DNA of 64,000 nt from Streptomyces sp. NRRL S-1022 (GTDB lineage: Bacteria; Actinomycetota; Actinomycetes; Streptomycetales; Streptomycetaceae), in the NCBI RefSeq assembly GCF_000720135.1, contig NZ_JOIU01000003.1, forward strand, positions 124,001 through 188,000. Direction: 5' to 3'. Positions within the stretch are counted from its first letter, which is position 1. Every line of letters starts with the position of its first letter. Positions 25,352 through 33,482 of this stretch are shown in pieces. The position numbers and the translations under genes were made by a program. The notes below the pieces were generated by a model that saw nothing but the letters and a program-made list of their open reading frames with translations, made no database searches and was not told the DNA's origin.

Positions 25352-25395
25352 TGCCCCCGGCAGGATTCGAACCTGCGCACACGGCTCCGGAGGCC
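25352..25395 (-). repeat. attachment site (left end of the intact AICE): 3' half of tRNA-Arg(CCG)
   Basis: These 44 bases are identical to 42404-42447, the 3' half of the tRNA gene including the T arm, variable region and part of the anticodon arm. Homology stops after GGAGGCC, where the tRNA continues with GTTGC but this copy with CCTTG. Together with the tRNA copy it bounds a 17.05-kb element. Confidence 0.88.
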
Positions 25396-25615
25396 CCTTG
25401 ATCGTGAGGCAACGCTGCTGGTCAGAGCGCTGCAGACGCCTGATCAGTTAGGGCCAGTCCACAGGTGGTCCGCGACATGCCCGACTTAGCAACTGCAGCT
25501 GCCGTTGTGCTTTGCGACTCTGCAACAAGCCTTACGACCCAGGTGTCGTCGGCTTCTTCGAGCTGAGGTTCCCCTTGCAGTGATCGACACCGGTACCACC
25601 GACTAGGGTGGGGCT

Positions 25616-26104
25616 GTGGCAGCAACACACCTTTTGATCATCGGCGACCGTGATGCCCTGAAGTGGGTTGTCACCGCACAGCGGATGGCCTTCTCCGCCC
25701 GACGGTCCAGGATGGCGGCGTCCCTCTCGCCGGGGGATCGCGTCCTGATCTACACAACCCGAGGCTGCTACCGAAGCCCTGGGCGAGATGAAGGCAGGGT
25801 CATGGCGAGTGCAGAGGTGGGCAGCCGGGTTCGGAGTTTGGTCGTACCTGTACGGTTCGGCGAGCGTCGATTCACTGAGGGCTGCAAGTTGCGCATCGAA
25901 ACGCTGGCGCCGTACCGACAAGGCCTGGTGTTGCGCGATCTTGTGTCACAGCTTGCGATATTCTCCGACCTCGCTTCATGGGGTGTCCGCCTTCGACGTC
26001 CCATTTTGACACTTCCCCCTAACGACGCAGACCTCATCGATCGGAAGCTTGCCCCTCTAGTGCTGTCTTACCAGGATGCCTTGGATGGATACCGTGATGC
26101 GTGA
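25616..26104 (+). CDS. EVE/PUA-like domain protein
   Basis: A 162-residue protein, HLLIIGDRDALKWVVTAQRMAF..., with the EVE/PUA-like layout: a start strand followed by a W in the first 20 residues, then LSPGDRVLIYTTRGCY near 40-55 (the 'GD-x-x-[IVL]-Y' strand), and a run of beta strands with VGSRVRSLVVPVRFGERRF. EVE proteins bind modified bases in DNA or RNA and are often encoded next to restriction or other defence genes; here a methyltransferase lies 740 bases downstream. GTG start at 25616 after GTGGGG. First gene of the cargo block. Moderately sure of the fold, not of the ligand. Confidence 0.6.
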   Translation: MAATHLLIIGDRDALKWVVTAQRMAFSARRSRMAASLSPGDRVLIYTTRGCYRSPGRDEGRVMASAEVGSRVRSLVVPVRFGERRFTEGCKLRIETLAPYRQGLVLRDLVSQLAIFSDLASWGVRLRRPILTLPPNDADLIDRKLAPLVLSYQDALDGYRDA

Positions 26105-26234
26105 CCGCCGTGTCGTGACTAATTGATTGAGTCGATGCGGGCGGTGTGGTCAATTTGCCGCAGCAGGTGGCAATGATCAATTTACTTAGTCAGTCATATA
26201 CATCCTTGCGCCGCCCAGTTCTCGAAAGATCAAG

Positions 26235-26648
26235 ATGATGGCTTGGAGAACGCTTCGTGATTTGCATGCCGAGTCCCCGTGTAAGGACTACGGTGAAGTG
26301 TTGGACATTTTGATGGGGGATTATTTAGTAACAGAGAACCTTGCGTGTTGGCGCACAGAAGTAGTAGCGGTGGCCGAAATAGATCGCTACCAACTCATCG
26401 ACGATCCAGATGACCAACGCGGATGGCAGAAAACCAACCTCTTGCGCTCCGCACTACGGCAGAAAGCAGCCTTACCGACGATTGTACTGGCACATTCAAC
26501 GCCTGACGATCGAGGTTGTTGCGGCTTGCTTGACGGCCGGCATCGTTTCAACGCCGCTCACCTGGAAAACGTGCCGCTGATCCGAGCCTGGGTGGCACAC
26601 ATCGGCTGCTGTGGAGGTCCGGCAGCATGTCACTCTGTGCAGGGCTGA
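26235..26648 (+). CDS. ParB/Srx-like nuclease-fold protein
   Basis: A 137-residue protein with the ParB-N core at its C-terminal half: LLDGRHRFNAAHLENVPLIRAWV (about 97-119), where the DGRHR box binds CTP/ATP or DNA in ParB-like and sulfiredoxin-like proteins. The N-terminal half is mixed helix/strand with VTENLACWRTEVVAV. Such small ParB-like proteins recur beside DNA-modifying enzymes on mobile elements. ATG (ATGATG) at 26235. The ATs-rich upstream region 26105-26234 may carry its promoter. GC content is visibly lower than in the flanking chromosome. Confidence 0.6.
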   Translation: MMAWRTLRDLHAESPCKDYGEVLDILMGDYLVTENLACWRTEVVAVAEIDRYQLIDDPDDQRGWQKTNLLRSALRQKAALPTIVLAHSTPDDRGCCGLLDGRHRFNAAHLENVPLIRAWVAHIGCCGGPAACHSVQG

Positions 26649-26848
26649 TGCGCCGATCTGGGCCACGGATGAGCTGCTGAGGGCAGATGCTGCGGGGGCG
26701 CGTTCCCAACTGGCTGCCCTGAGACCAAGGCGAGGAGCCGCGACGGTAGGCGCTCTCGCACTACGGAACGTGTACAGATCAATGACTGTTGGTTATCCTG
26801 TGGTTCGGGGTGGCCTACTCGGTCAGGGAACGCACTGTGGGAGGGTCT

Positions 26849-28663
26849 GTGACCGCTAAGAGCAAGCTTTTTTATGGCGATAACCTCGACGTTTTGCGTT
26901 CCGGGCAGATTCCCGCTGAGAGCGTCGACCTCGTATACCTCGATCCGCCGTTCAACAGTAACAAGGTCTATAACGTCGTATTCGACGGCATGGGAGACGC
27001 GCAGGCTCAAATTCAGGCTTTCGACGACACGTGGAAGTGGACGAATGAAACTGACGACACTTACAATTATTTGGTAAACGAAGGGGGCCTTCCGCCAGCG
27101 GTGGCGGATATGCTCGAATCACTGAGGAACATCGTACGCGAAACCAACCTTATGGCGTATTTGATCAACATGACGCCGCGATTGGTAGAGCTGCACAAGG
27201 TCCTCAAAAAGAGCGGTTCACTGTACATCCACTGTGATCCAACCGCTAGTCATTATCTCAAGGTTGTCCTTGACGCCATTTTCGGCGCGAGGAATTTCAG
27301 GAACGAGATCATCTGGCGGCGCACGGGTGCGCACGCTCCGCGGTCTAGTTTTGGTCCCCTGCATGACACTATCCTCTTCTACACGAAGAGTGACTCCTAC
27401 TACTTCAACGTAATTCGACGCCCTTATACGAAGCAGCACGTAGAGAAGCGATATAAGCTGCAGGGCGACGGTCGTTGGAAGTTCACGAGTGGTGGAAACG
27501 TTCTCACGGGTGCCGGCATCAGGACGGGCGAGTCTGGAATGCCATGGCGTGGCTTCAATCCGACGTTGAAGAACCGTCATTGGGCTTTGCCGAAGTTTGT
27601 AGCTGATCAAATGCCTGAAGGATTCAAAGATCTCGGGCTGATCGAAAAAATGGAGGCAGCCTACCAGGCTGGCCTTATCGAAATCACGCCCGGTGCAGCT
27701 TGGCCGACTCCAGTTCGATACTTTCAGCCGGAAGATGGCAACCCGCTCGGCGACATTTGGGCTTACCAGCCGGGCACCGCTGGTTGCTTGGCTGGCACCG
27801 ACGCAGCGATTGACGAAGACGTCGCATATTTGGGCCCCACCGACCCTGAACGGTTGGGCTATCCCACGCAAAAACCAGTCGGATTGCTGGAGCGAATCAT
27901 TCGCTCCTCCTGCCCGGAAGGCGGAACGGTTCTCGACCCCTTCTGTGGATGCGGTACAACACTCGACGCAGCTGTGAAACTGGGGTACAACTGGATCGGC
28001 ATTGATATCACATACTTGGCTGTAGACCTCATCCGCAATAGGCTGAGGAACACGCACGGTGACTCGATCGATGCAACATACGAAGTACTCGGGGTACCGG
28101 CGGACCTGGCGGGCGCGCATGCGCTCTTCGCGCAATCACCGTTCGACTTCGAGCGCTGGGCGGTTTCTCTTGTTCGTGGAACGCCGAACCAAAAACAGGT
28201 CGCTGACAAGGGCAGCGACGGTGTTGTTGTCTTTGCCACCGGCAAGAAAAGTCGGGCTAAGGCTGTCGTTTCGGTCAAGGGTGGAAAAGGGCTGAATCCT
28301 TCCATGGTTCGGGATCTGGAAGGAGTAGTAGCTAAAACCAAGAATGCTGAGGTTGGCATACTCCTAACGCTCCACAAGAGCACCAAGGGGATGAGGGATG
28401 CTGCTGCTACGGCCGGTAGTTACACGGACTGGGTAGGTAATAAATATCCAAAAGTCCAGATCATCTCGGTTGAAGAGCTGCTGTCTGGAGTGCGCCCAAA
28501 ACTTCCGCCTATTGTTCCTCCGTACACCGAAGCGAAGAAGCGAGTGGACACAAGCGGTCAGCAGTCGTTGTTCGACAGTCCGGAGCAAATCTCCGAGAAG
28601 GAGGACGTGTCGGAGGACCAGGCCGTATCTGTACTTGCAGCAGATGATGGGGTAGAAGAGTAG
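26849..28663 (+). CDS. Beta-class DNA methyltransferase fused to an Mrr-like domain
   Basis: 604 residues. The catalytic motif IV comes first (YLDPPFNSNKVYN near residue 31), a NEIIWRRTGAH segment near 150, and the S-adenosylmethionine motif I last (VLDPFCGCGTT near 372), i.e. the beta order of amino-methyltransferases, N6-adenine or N4-cytosine. After residue 430 is a second domain: FDFERWAVSLV, KGSDGVVVF, AVVSVKGGK and MVRDLEGVVAK ... GILLTL, which follows the restriction-endonuclease-like (Mrr) fold often attached to such enzymes. Compared with the usual pattern the acidic loop is shortened, so cleavage is uncertain. GTG 26849 has GGGAGGG upstream. Low GC indicates recent acquisition. Possible one-protein restriction-modification system or a phage-type methylase. 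Confidence 0.88.
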   Translation: MTAKSKLFYGDNLDVLRSGQIPAESVDLVYLDPPFNSNKVYNVVFDGMGDAQAQIQAFDDTWKWTNETDDTYNYLVNEGGLPPAVADMLESLRNIVRETNLMAYLINMTPRLVELHKVLKKSGSLYIHCDPTASHYLKVVLDAIFGARNFRNEIIWRRTGAHAPRSSFGPLHDTILFYTKSDSYYFNVIRRPYTKQHVEKRYKLQGDGRWKFTSGGNVLTGAGIRTGESGMPWRGFNPTLKNRHWALPKFVADQMPEGFKDLGLIEKMEAAYQAGLIEITPGAAWPTPVRYFQPEDGNPLGDIWAYQPGTAGCLAGTDAAIDEDVAYLGPTDPERLGYPTQKPVGLLERIIRSSCPEGGTVLDPFCGCGTTLDAAVKLGYNWIGIDITYLAVDLIRNRLRNTHGDSIDATYEVLGVPADLAGAHALFAQSPFDFERWAVSLVRGTPNQKQVADKGSDGVVVFATGKKSRAKAVVSVKGGKGLNPSMVRDLEGVVAKTKNAEVGILLTLHKSTKGMRDAAATAGSYTDWVGNKYPKVQIISVEELLSGVRPKLPPIVPPYTEAKKRVDTSGQQSLFDSPEQISEKEDVSEDQAVSVLAADDGVEE

Positions 28664-29126
28664 TCTCAATGACTCAGTCAAGCCGACGGTGCGCCGCTCG
28701 TCATCTGTGACCGGCGCATCCTGGCTCAGGCAAATTTCGCCTGCTGGCCGCATCCTTACTAGGTCGATCACGGAAGCCCCGCCAGTCCGGCGCTGACGTT
28801 GTGACTGCCGAAGGCCGCTCCCGTACGGCCATGTCCGCCGCAATCGCTCTCAGCCGCTGATGTTAGACGCCAACGCCACGCCGGAAGTACGGTGGCCGTG
28901 ATGGGGGAGGTAACCGCTCGCGAGTGCAGCGGTGCTGGCTGCCGACTCTGTTCGATTCCCTCGCGGTGGAGGTATCGGACGTAGGCGAGGCGCTGAACAG
29001 GGAGCGGGTCCAGGGATCGCGACATGACGGCTCCTAGTGATGAGGCCGCACCGGGATTCTGCTGCTGGTCATGCCGTCAGCGCAGCACAATTCCGCTCCA
29101 GGGCCATCCTGTTGCACACTGCCAGG
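28664..29126. other. Cargo intergenic region with a possible gene fragment
   Basis: No intact gene is evident. On the minus strand from ATG 29025 a frame begins SRSLDPLPVQRLAYVRYLHR then EGIEQSRQPAPLHS, which reads like the start of a real protein, but it loses coherence after about 40 residues. I treat it as a likely 5' remnant of a lost gene. Confidence 0.35.
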
Positions 29127-29702
29127 GTGGTTGATCCAATCAGCGCGGCCAGTTCATCGGCAGCCAAGGCCCTGACCTCTGCTGTTGCGAAGCAGCTCAC
29201 GTCCAAGGCCGGCGTGCGGCTGGGAAGCAGGGATGAGCGCCGGCAGGTCTACGCACGGTTTCAGGCTGCGGTAACTGAAGCGCACACGCTCATGGCGCGC
29301 TGGCACCTAGAATTGCATCTCTATACGACCTACTGGGGCAAAAGGCGCATCCCTCTGGTCTTCCGGCCCATCAAAGGCGAACAGGCAGCGGTTGAGTCTT
29401 TGCGTGACCTTCGCGCGCAGCAGAGCGAGATACTCCAGGCGTACCTGGAGCTGCGGCTTGTGGCCAATCCGGCGCCGCTCGAATCGGCTCATGCCGTTCT
29501 GGACCGGCTGACCGCGCTGTTCGATCTCGGGATGGGCGCCGCCGAAGACAAGGTGAATGCCGCGGTGCGCCTGGTCGTCGAGGCACAGCGCGAGTTCACG
29601 GACGTCTGCCGGGACGATCTGTGGTACCTGCCGGCCAGGTGGCAGATATATCGGCTGGCCTGGTGGTCTGCGCGCCGTTGGCGCAGGCGGCGCACCACGT
29701 AG
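29127..29702 (+). CDS. Hypothetical helical protein in the cargo block
   Basis: About 191 residues from GTG 29127 (VVDPISAASSSAAKALT), the DPISAA start being common in uncharacterised Streptomyces proteins; an upstream ATG at 29037 would add 30 residues. Mostly helical, with a segment WHLELHLYTTYWGKRRIPLVF near 65 and long amphipathic helices (GMGAAEDKVNAAVRLVVEAQ), and a very basic C-terminus WWSARRWRRRRTT. No catalytic motif and no clear membrane segment. Not recognised. Its codon use is more Streptomyces-like than the methyltransferase or the AAA gene. Confidence 0.55.
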   Translation: MVDPISAASSSAAKALTSAVAKQLTSKAGVRLGSRDERRQVYARFQAAVTEAHTLMARWHLELHLYTTYWGKRRIPLVFRPIKGEQAAVESLRDLRAQQSEILQAYLELRLVANPAPLESAHAVLDRLTALFDLGMGAAEDKVNAAVRLVVEAQREFTDVCRDDLWYLPARWQIYRLAWWSARRWRRRRTT

Positions 29703-29939
29703 CGTGCGGTCGCCCCGCCTAGGAGAGGCCCAGCGGACGCTGAAGTACAACTCGGACGCACGTGTCCCGGCCGCTGGCTGTCCCCATCTTCCGCTGGCGA
29801 GGGCGAGGCACCGCTGTTCATGACAGCGCCTGGAGCCCTTCATATGCTCAATCAAACCTTGACTGCTGAACAAGCGCGCGGCTGACGTACGTCCTAGTCT
29901 GGTTGTGACGGCCTGAGTGAGTAAATTCAGGGGGCGGCC

Positions 29940-31265
29940 ATGCCGAAATCCCACAGGGCGACACTCCTGAACGCCTTTACACCGTCGCATGAAATCACGG
30001 ATCCAAAGCTATTCGCCGGGAGACACGAGCAAGTCCGCGAGCTGACCGATTCGCTGCACACGGCTGCGGAGATTCCATTGATTTACGGAGATCGAGGCTT
30101 GGGAAAGAGCAGTTTGGCTATTCAAATGCAATGGATAGCGATGGGTGCAACTGAGTTGCTCGACTCGATGGGTGCGCATGATCACGCCATAGATCAAGAA
30201 GATGCTTTCATGGTCTTCTATGCGACATGCTCAGACGAGATCCGCAACGATGCCGACCTGCTGCAGTTGCTCATAAACTGCATGGAGGAAGTGGACCTCG
30301 AGAGCAAGACAAGAAAAGTCTCCAAGCTAGTCGATAGAAAGACAAGGAAACAACTCAGCTTCAAGGTGGTCCAGCTTGAGTCCACGAAAACTTACCAGCA
30401 GGAAGCTGCCAGAATAAAGCATGAAAAGCTCAATCAATCAGAAAAGCTCTTGGGTCTGGTTAGGGCCATGATGGACTCTGTTGGCCAGCGGCGGATACTT
30501 TTCGTCATCGACGAACTCGACAGGGTGGCCGATCTCTCCGGATTCGCATCCTTTCTACATAATTCGAGTAGCCCCGAGCTGCGGTTCGCGTTGGTCGGAG
30601 CAGCACAAAGCGTTGCCGATCTGCACCTCTCCCACCACTCAATTGATCGCCATCTGGCTCCAGTGCAGGTGACGCGAATGAGTAATGGGGAGTTGGCTGA
30701 CGTGATAGACCGTGCACTGCATTCACTGCGCGCCCAAGGTCTAAATTACAAGTTCGCTCCTGATGCAAGGACCCGGCTAGTCCGGACAGCGGTCGGGTTC
30801 CCCTGGTTCGTTCATGTCATTGGCCAGCAATCCCTGCTGGCGGCGTACGAGCAAGGGAGCGCGACCGTGTCAAATGAAAACATCACACAAGCGATAAGAA
30901 AACTCACCGACAAGCGCTTTGCGCAGCAATTCGCCGATTCTTACCAGCATGCCGTCCGTGATTCTATAACGCGAGAGAAGGTGCTGCGACTTCTTGCCGC
31001 TTGGCCCGGCGAAGATATCCCGACAGGAGACGCTTATGCAATTCTCCGAAGTTGCGGAGTGTCGAAACCATCGACATATGTGAAGCAGCTCAAATCGTAT
31101 GAGTACGGCGAGGTTCTGACATCGCCTGGCTACCAGCGTAGCAGTCTAATTCGATTCAAGAACGAGATGTTCAGGCAATATGCCTACCTGCGCCCTCCCA
31201 TCCATGATCCGGTTGATGTGGACGCGATCGAGAATGCGATTGCCTCATATTCCCGGAGAGGGTAG
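29940..31265 (+). CDS. AAA/Orc1-like P-loop ATPase
   Basis: A 441-residue ATPase: PKLFAGRHEQVREL (family N-terminal box) near 23, Walker A YGDRGLGKSS near 50, a Lys/Glu-rich helical insert about 110-170, Walker B ILFVIDELDRV near 185 and sensor-like ALVGAAQS near 218. The C-terminal 120 residues look like a winged helix (KVLRLLAAWPGEDI ... SYEYGEVLTSP). This architecture is shared by Orc1/Cdc6-like and STAND-type proteins seen in mobile-element defence and plasmid maintenance. It is followed six bases later by the KTSC gene, so the two form an operon. AT-rich for this genome. The role is not established. Confidence 0.8.
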   Translation: MPKSHRATLLNAFTPSHEITDPKLFAGRHEQVRELTDSLHTAAEIPLIYGDRGLGKSSLAIQMQWIAMGATELLDSMGAHDHAIDQEDAFMVFYATCSDEIRNDADLLQLLINCMEEVDLESKTRKVSKLVDRKTRKQLSFKVVQLESTKTYQQEAARIKHEKLNQSEKLLGLVRAMMDSVGQRRILFVIDELDRVADLSGFASFLHNSSSPELRFALVGAAQSVADLHLSHHSIDRHLAPVQVTRMSNGELADVIDRALHSLRAQGLNYKFAPDARTRLVRTAVGFPWFVHVIGQQSLLAAYEQGSATVSNENITQAIRKLTDKRFAQQFADSYQHAVRDSITREKVLRLLAAWPGEDIPTGDAYAILRSCGVSKPSTYVKQLKSYEYGEVLTSPGYQRSSLIRFKNEMFRQYAYLRPPIHDPVDVDAIENAIASYSRRG

Positions 31266-31271
31266 TCTTCC

Positions 31272-31490
31272 ATGTTGGATTGGGTACGGGTTTCGGAATC
31301 TAAATTGGTCGCAGCTTGCGCGTACGATGAAGCGGCGGAAAGGATATTTGTACGGTTTCACTCTGGGACGGTCTGGCGGTTCGAAAACTGCAGTCGGGAA
31401 ATGTGGCGATCCCTTATGATTTCCGGTACCAGTAAAGGGCGGTACGTCCAGGACGTCCTCTCAAGGCAAGAGCATCACGTAGTCACGTGA
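31272..31490 (+). CDS. KTSC-domain protein
   Basis: A 72-residue protein whose central part, IFVRFHSGTVWRFENCS (about 25-41), and end, SKGRYVQDVL, match the KTSC domain: a small beta fold found in single-domain proteins and at the end of some lysyl-tRNA synthetases. It may bind nucleic acid. It lies six bases downstream of the ATPase and is probably translated with it. Start ATG 31272. Confidence 0.7.
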   Translation: MLDWVRVSESKLVAACAYDEAAERIFVRFHSGTVWRFENCSREMWRSLMISGTSKGRYVQDVLSRQEHHVVT

Positions 31491-31966
31491 TAGTGGAATA
31501 AAGAAAAGGGATCAGCATTGCGCCCGTGTATGGTGGGTCCACGACTCCGTTAGGTCGGTGGAGCGGCTTTGGGCTGGAGCTGCTTTGGCGCGAGTGATCA
31601 CGGCCCCGTAAGCTTTCGGCGCGTCGGGCAGTCTGTGGACCTGCCCGGTAAAGCACGACGTTGGGGCCGTGATCTTCGAGGCTCGCGCCAAAGTGGCTGC
31701 CTAAAGCCGTGTAGCCGACCGCCCCAGCCACGACGTATCCCTTTCTCTGACGGCAAGTGGCTGATTGCTGTGAGCGCGGCACGGGCGCTGGCCGGGCTGG
31801 AGCGGGGCGTAGACAGGAGCGCAGGCCCGGCCGGGGGCCGGGCCGCGCGCGGTGAGCGGAGCGAGCCGCCTTGAACCAGTAGAGAAAGTTTGAATCATGC
31901 TCGGGCTGCTGATCGTTGTGGCTGGCAGTACCGGCGTCTGCCGACTCGTGGTGTAGAACCCTGGGC
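31491..31966. other. Junction between cargo and transfer module
   Basis: No gene is evident. The main content is a very large imperfect inverted repeat (31563-31709) and a GC-rich tract before the regulator gene. A TAGAAC hexamer at 31954-31959, seven bases before the regulator ATG, could be a -10 box giving a leaderless message, but no clear -35 is seen. Confidence 0.5.
31563..31709. repeat. Large imperfect inverted repeat (arms about 47 bp)
   Basis: CGGCTTTGGGC...CTTTGGCGCGAGTGATCACGGCCCC (31564-31607) is the near reverse complement of GGGGCCGTGATCTTCGAGGCTCGCGCCAAAG...GCCTAAAGCCG (31663-31709). The loop contains a further hairpin CGGGCA-N11-TGCCCG. It separates cargo from transfer genes. 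Confidence 0.8.
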
Positions 31967-32818
31967 ATGGGGAGTGAGCGGCGGGAGCTGATGAAGGCGC
32001 TTGGAGCGCGTCTTCGTGTGCTTCGTACACAGGCTGGCCTGACCGGTGCTGCGCTGGCGCAGCGTGCCAGCGTGGGACAACCAACCGTGTCCAAGGTCGA
32101 GACTGGCCGGATGGTTCCCAGTCCGGACGTGCTGGACAGGTTGTCTCGGGCCCTGGGCCTGGATGAGTCGACCAGTAGTGAGCTACATGACCTCCTGGCC
32201 GGCGTGATGGCCGCCACCGACTCTGGCTCGACCGCAGCCGACTCAACGGGAACCGGCACGGCGGTAGATGAAGCGGTCCGGTCCGCGCGGCTGGTGCGCT
32301 CCTTCCAGTGCGTTGTTCTGCCGGCCATGTTGCAGAGCGCGGAGTACGCCCGGCACGTCTTCGAGAGTGCTCCTCATGCGACGCCTGAGGCTGTCGGTCG
32401 GGCCGTCGCCGCCCGTGTGGATCGGCAGAGCGTGTTGTACGAGCCGGGACGGGAGTCGGTGTTCGTGATCACCGAAGCCGTGTTGCGTACCTGGCCGGGG
32501 AGTCCGGCGCTGATGCTCGCGCAGTTCGACCGGTTGCTGGCGGTGGAGAGCCTGAGCACGGTACGGCTCGGGGTGATTCCCTGGCGTCGGCCGGTGCCGG
32601 TGCTGCCACGGCACGGCTTCACCTTGTGCGACCAGCGGGCGGTCGTGATCGAGAGCTTCGACAGCGAGCGGGTGTCCACTGACGCTGCTGAAGTGGCGGC
32701 CTACGAGCAGACCTTCGCTCGCTTTGAGCGCGCAGCCTTCTTCGGGTCCGAGCTGCGTGAGCTGCTGTTGCTGGTGATGAAAGAGTTCCGCGACTTGGGA
32801 GACACCCTCACCCCTTAG
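31967..32818 (+). CDS. XRE-family regulator with DUF5753-type sensor domain
   Basis: A 283-residue protein. The N-terminal helix-turn-helix (about 8-65) has LRVLRTQAGLTGAALAQRASVGQPTVSKVETGR. From residue about 100 there is the DUF5753 ligand-like domain seen in Streptomyces XRE regulators (RSFQCVVLPAMLQSAEYAR ... LSTVRLGVIPWR). Such proteins usually act with a small partner and often with a neighbouring RsbW-like ATPase; one lies 97 bases downstream. It opens the transfer module of the AICE and is a candidate master regulator. The ATG at 31967 was chosen; no strong ribosome-binding site, perhaps leaderless. Confidence 0.85.
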   Translation: MGSERRELMKALGARLRVLRTQAGLTGAALAQRASVGQPTVSKVETGRMVPSPDVLDRLSRALGLDESTSSELHDLLAGVMAATDSGSTAADSTGTGTAVDEAVRSARLVRSFQCVVLPAMLQSAEYARHVFESAPHATPEAVGRAVAARVDRQSVLYEPGRESVFVITEAVLRTWPGSPALMLAQFDRLLAVESLSTVRLGVIPWRRPVPVLPRHGFTLCDQRAVVIESFDSERVSTDAAEVAAYEQTFARFERAAFFGSELRELLLLVMKEFRDLGDTLTP

Positions 32819-32832
32819 AGGAATAATTCCTC
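32818..32832. promoter_or_regulatory. 15-bp perfect palindrome after the XRE gene
   Basis: GAGGAATAATTCCTC starts on the last base of the XRE stop codon and lies 82 bases upstream of the RsbW-like gene. The AT-rich centre and exact symmetry suggest an operator or promoter element rather than a terminator. Confidence 0.5.
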
Positions 32833-32882
32833 TCGATGCCTAGCTTGCTGCATCGGACCGGGAATACTCTGCCGCCAAGGCT

Positions 32883-32898
32883 GTCTAGACCCCTAGAC
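32883..32898. promoter_or_regulatory. Element operator copy 1 (GTCTAG-N4-CTAGAC)
   Basis: GTCTAGACCCCTAGAC, an exact GTCTAG-ACCC-CTAGAC inverted repeat, 16 bases before the RsbW-like start codon. Binding here would block translation start or transcription of that gene. Confidence 0.7.
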
Positions 32899-32914
32899 GA
32901 ACGGAGAGGTTCCC

Positions 32915-33304
32915 ATGCTCACCAAGTGGTGCCGTGTCTTCCCCGGCTTGCCGGAAGAGGTGCCCCATGCTCGTCACTTCGTCGCGTCCCTGCTCGAGGA
33001 TCGGGGTCCGGTCGAGGATGCCGTCCTGATCGTGAGTGAGCTGGCAACCAATGCCGTGCGGCACACGCGCAGCGGCGTGGTGGGTGGCTGGTTCCTGGTT
33101 GTTGTCGGCCTTGGTGACGATCTCGTGCGGATCCAAGTGATCGACCAGGGTGGCGATCGCGTACCTCACCTGTGCCCCGCCACCACCCGCGAAGAGGGGG
33201 GCCGCGGGCTACGGCTGATTGATGCCTTGGCGAAGAACTGGGGCTACACGATCTTGCCCGACGGGCGCTCCGTCTGGGCGGAGCTGGTGCGGGCGAGCGC
33301 ATGA
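32915..33304 (+). CDS. RsbW/HATPase-type anti-sigma-like kinase
   Basis: A 129-residue single HATPase_c domain: N box VSELATNAVRHTR near 43-55, G1 box IQVIDQGG near 78, and G2 REEGGRGLRLID near 98. This is the fold of anti-sigma factor kinases such as RsbW and SpoIIAB. In Streptomyces, similar proteins neighbour XRE-DUF5753 genes. It may bind a regulator or phosphorylate one, opposed by the PP2C-like phosphatase encoded 1 kb downstream. Preceded by a copy of the element operator. Start ATG 32915 with GGAGAGG upstream. Confidence 0.88.
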   Translation: MLTKWCRVFPGLPEEVPHARHFVASLLEDRGPVEDAVLIVSELATNAVRHTRSGVVGGWFLVVVGLGDDLVRIQVIDQGGDRVPHLCPATTREEGGRGLRLIDALAKNWGYTILPDGRSVWAELVRASA

Positions 33305-33436
33305 GCGTTAAACGTGCGGTGTCTGCGGGGGGTTGCTTCGCCGGCGGTGGGGTGTGAGCCCAAGGGGCGTGCCCCGGAGGAGATCGCGTTTCTATGTGAT
33401 CGGCGTGCGTACCGGGCGGCGCCTGCCACCCGTACC

Positions 33437-33452
33437 GTCTAGGGCCCTAGAC
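33437..33452. promoter_or_regulatory. Element operator copy 2 (GTCTAG-N4-CTAGAC)
   Basis: GTCTAGGGCCCTAGAC, a perfect 16-bp palindrome, ends 30 bases before the start of the HTH-sensor gene. Confidence 0.72.
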
Positions 33453-33482
33453 TCCTGGGTACTGCTGCTGGGAGGTGAGGTC

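Larger units (their letters stand above)
16787..25395. mobile_element. Decayed AICE stacked on the same tRNA locus
   Basis: Lies between the degraded tRNA fragment and the att copy at 25352-25395. Its right part has rep (frameshifted), xis, int (internal deletion) and GNAT, homologous and in the same order as in the intact element, but tra and spread genes are gone. The left part holds the ESCO-like and secreted-protein genes. Confidence 0.7.

Noticed and set aside
25352..25395. Second tRNA-Arg gene
   Set aside because: Homology ends inside the anticodon arm; it is an att copy, not a gene.
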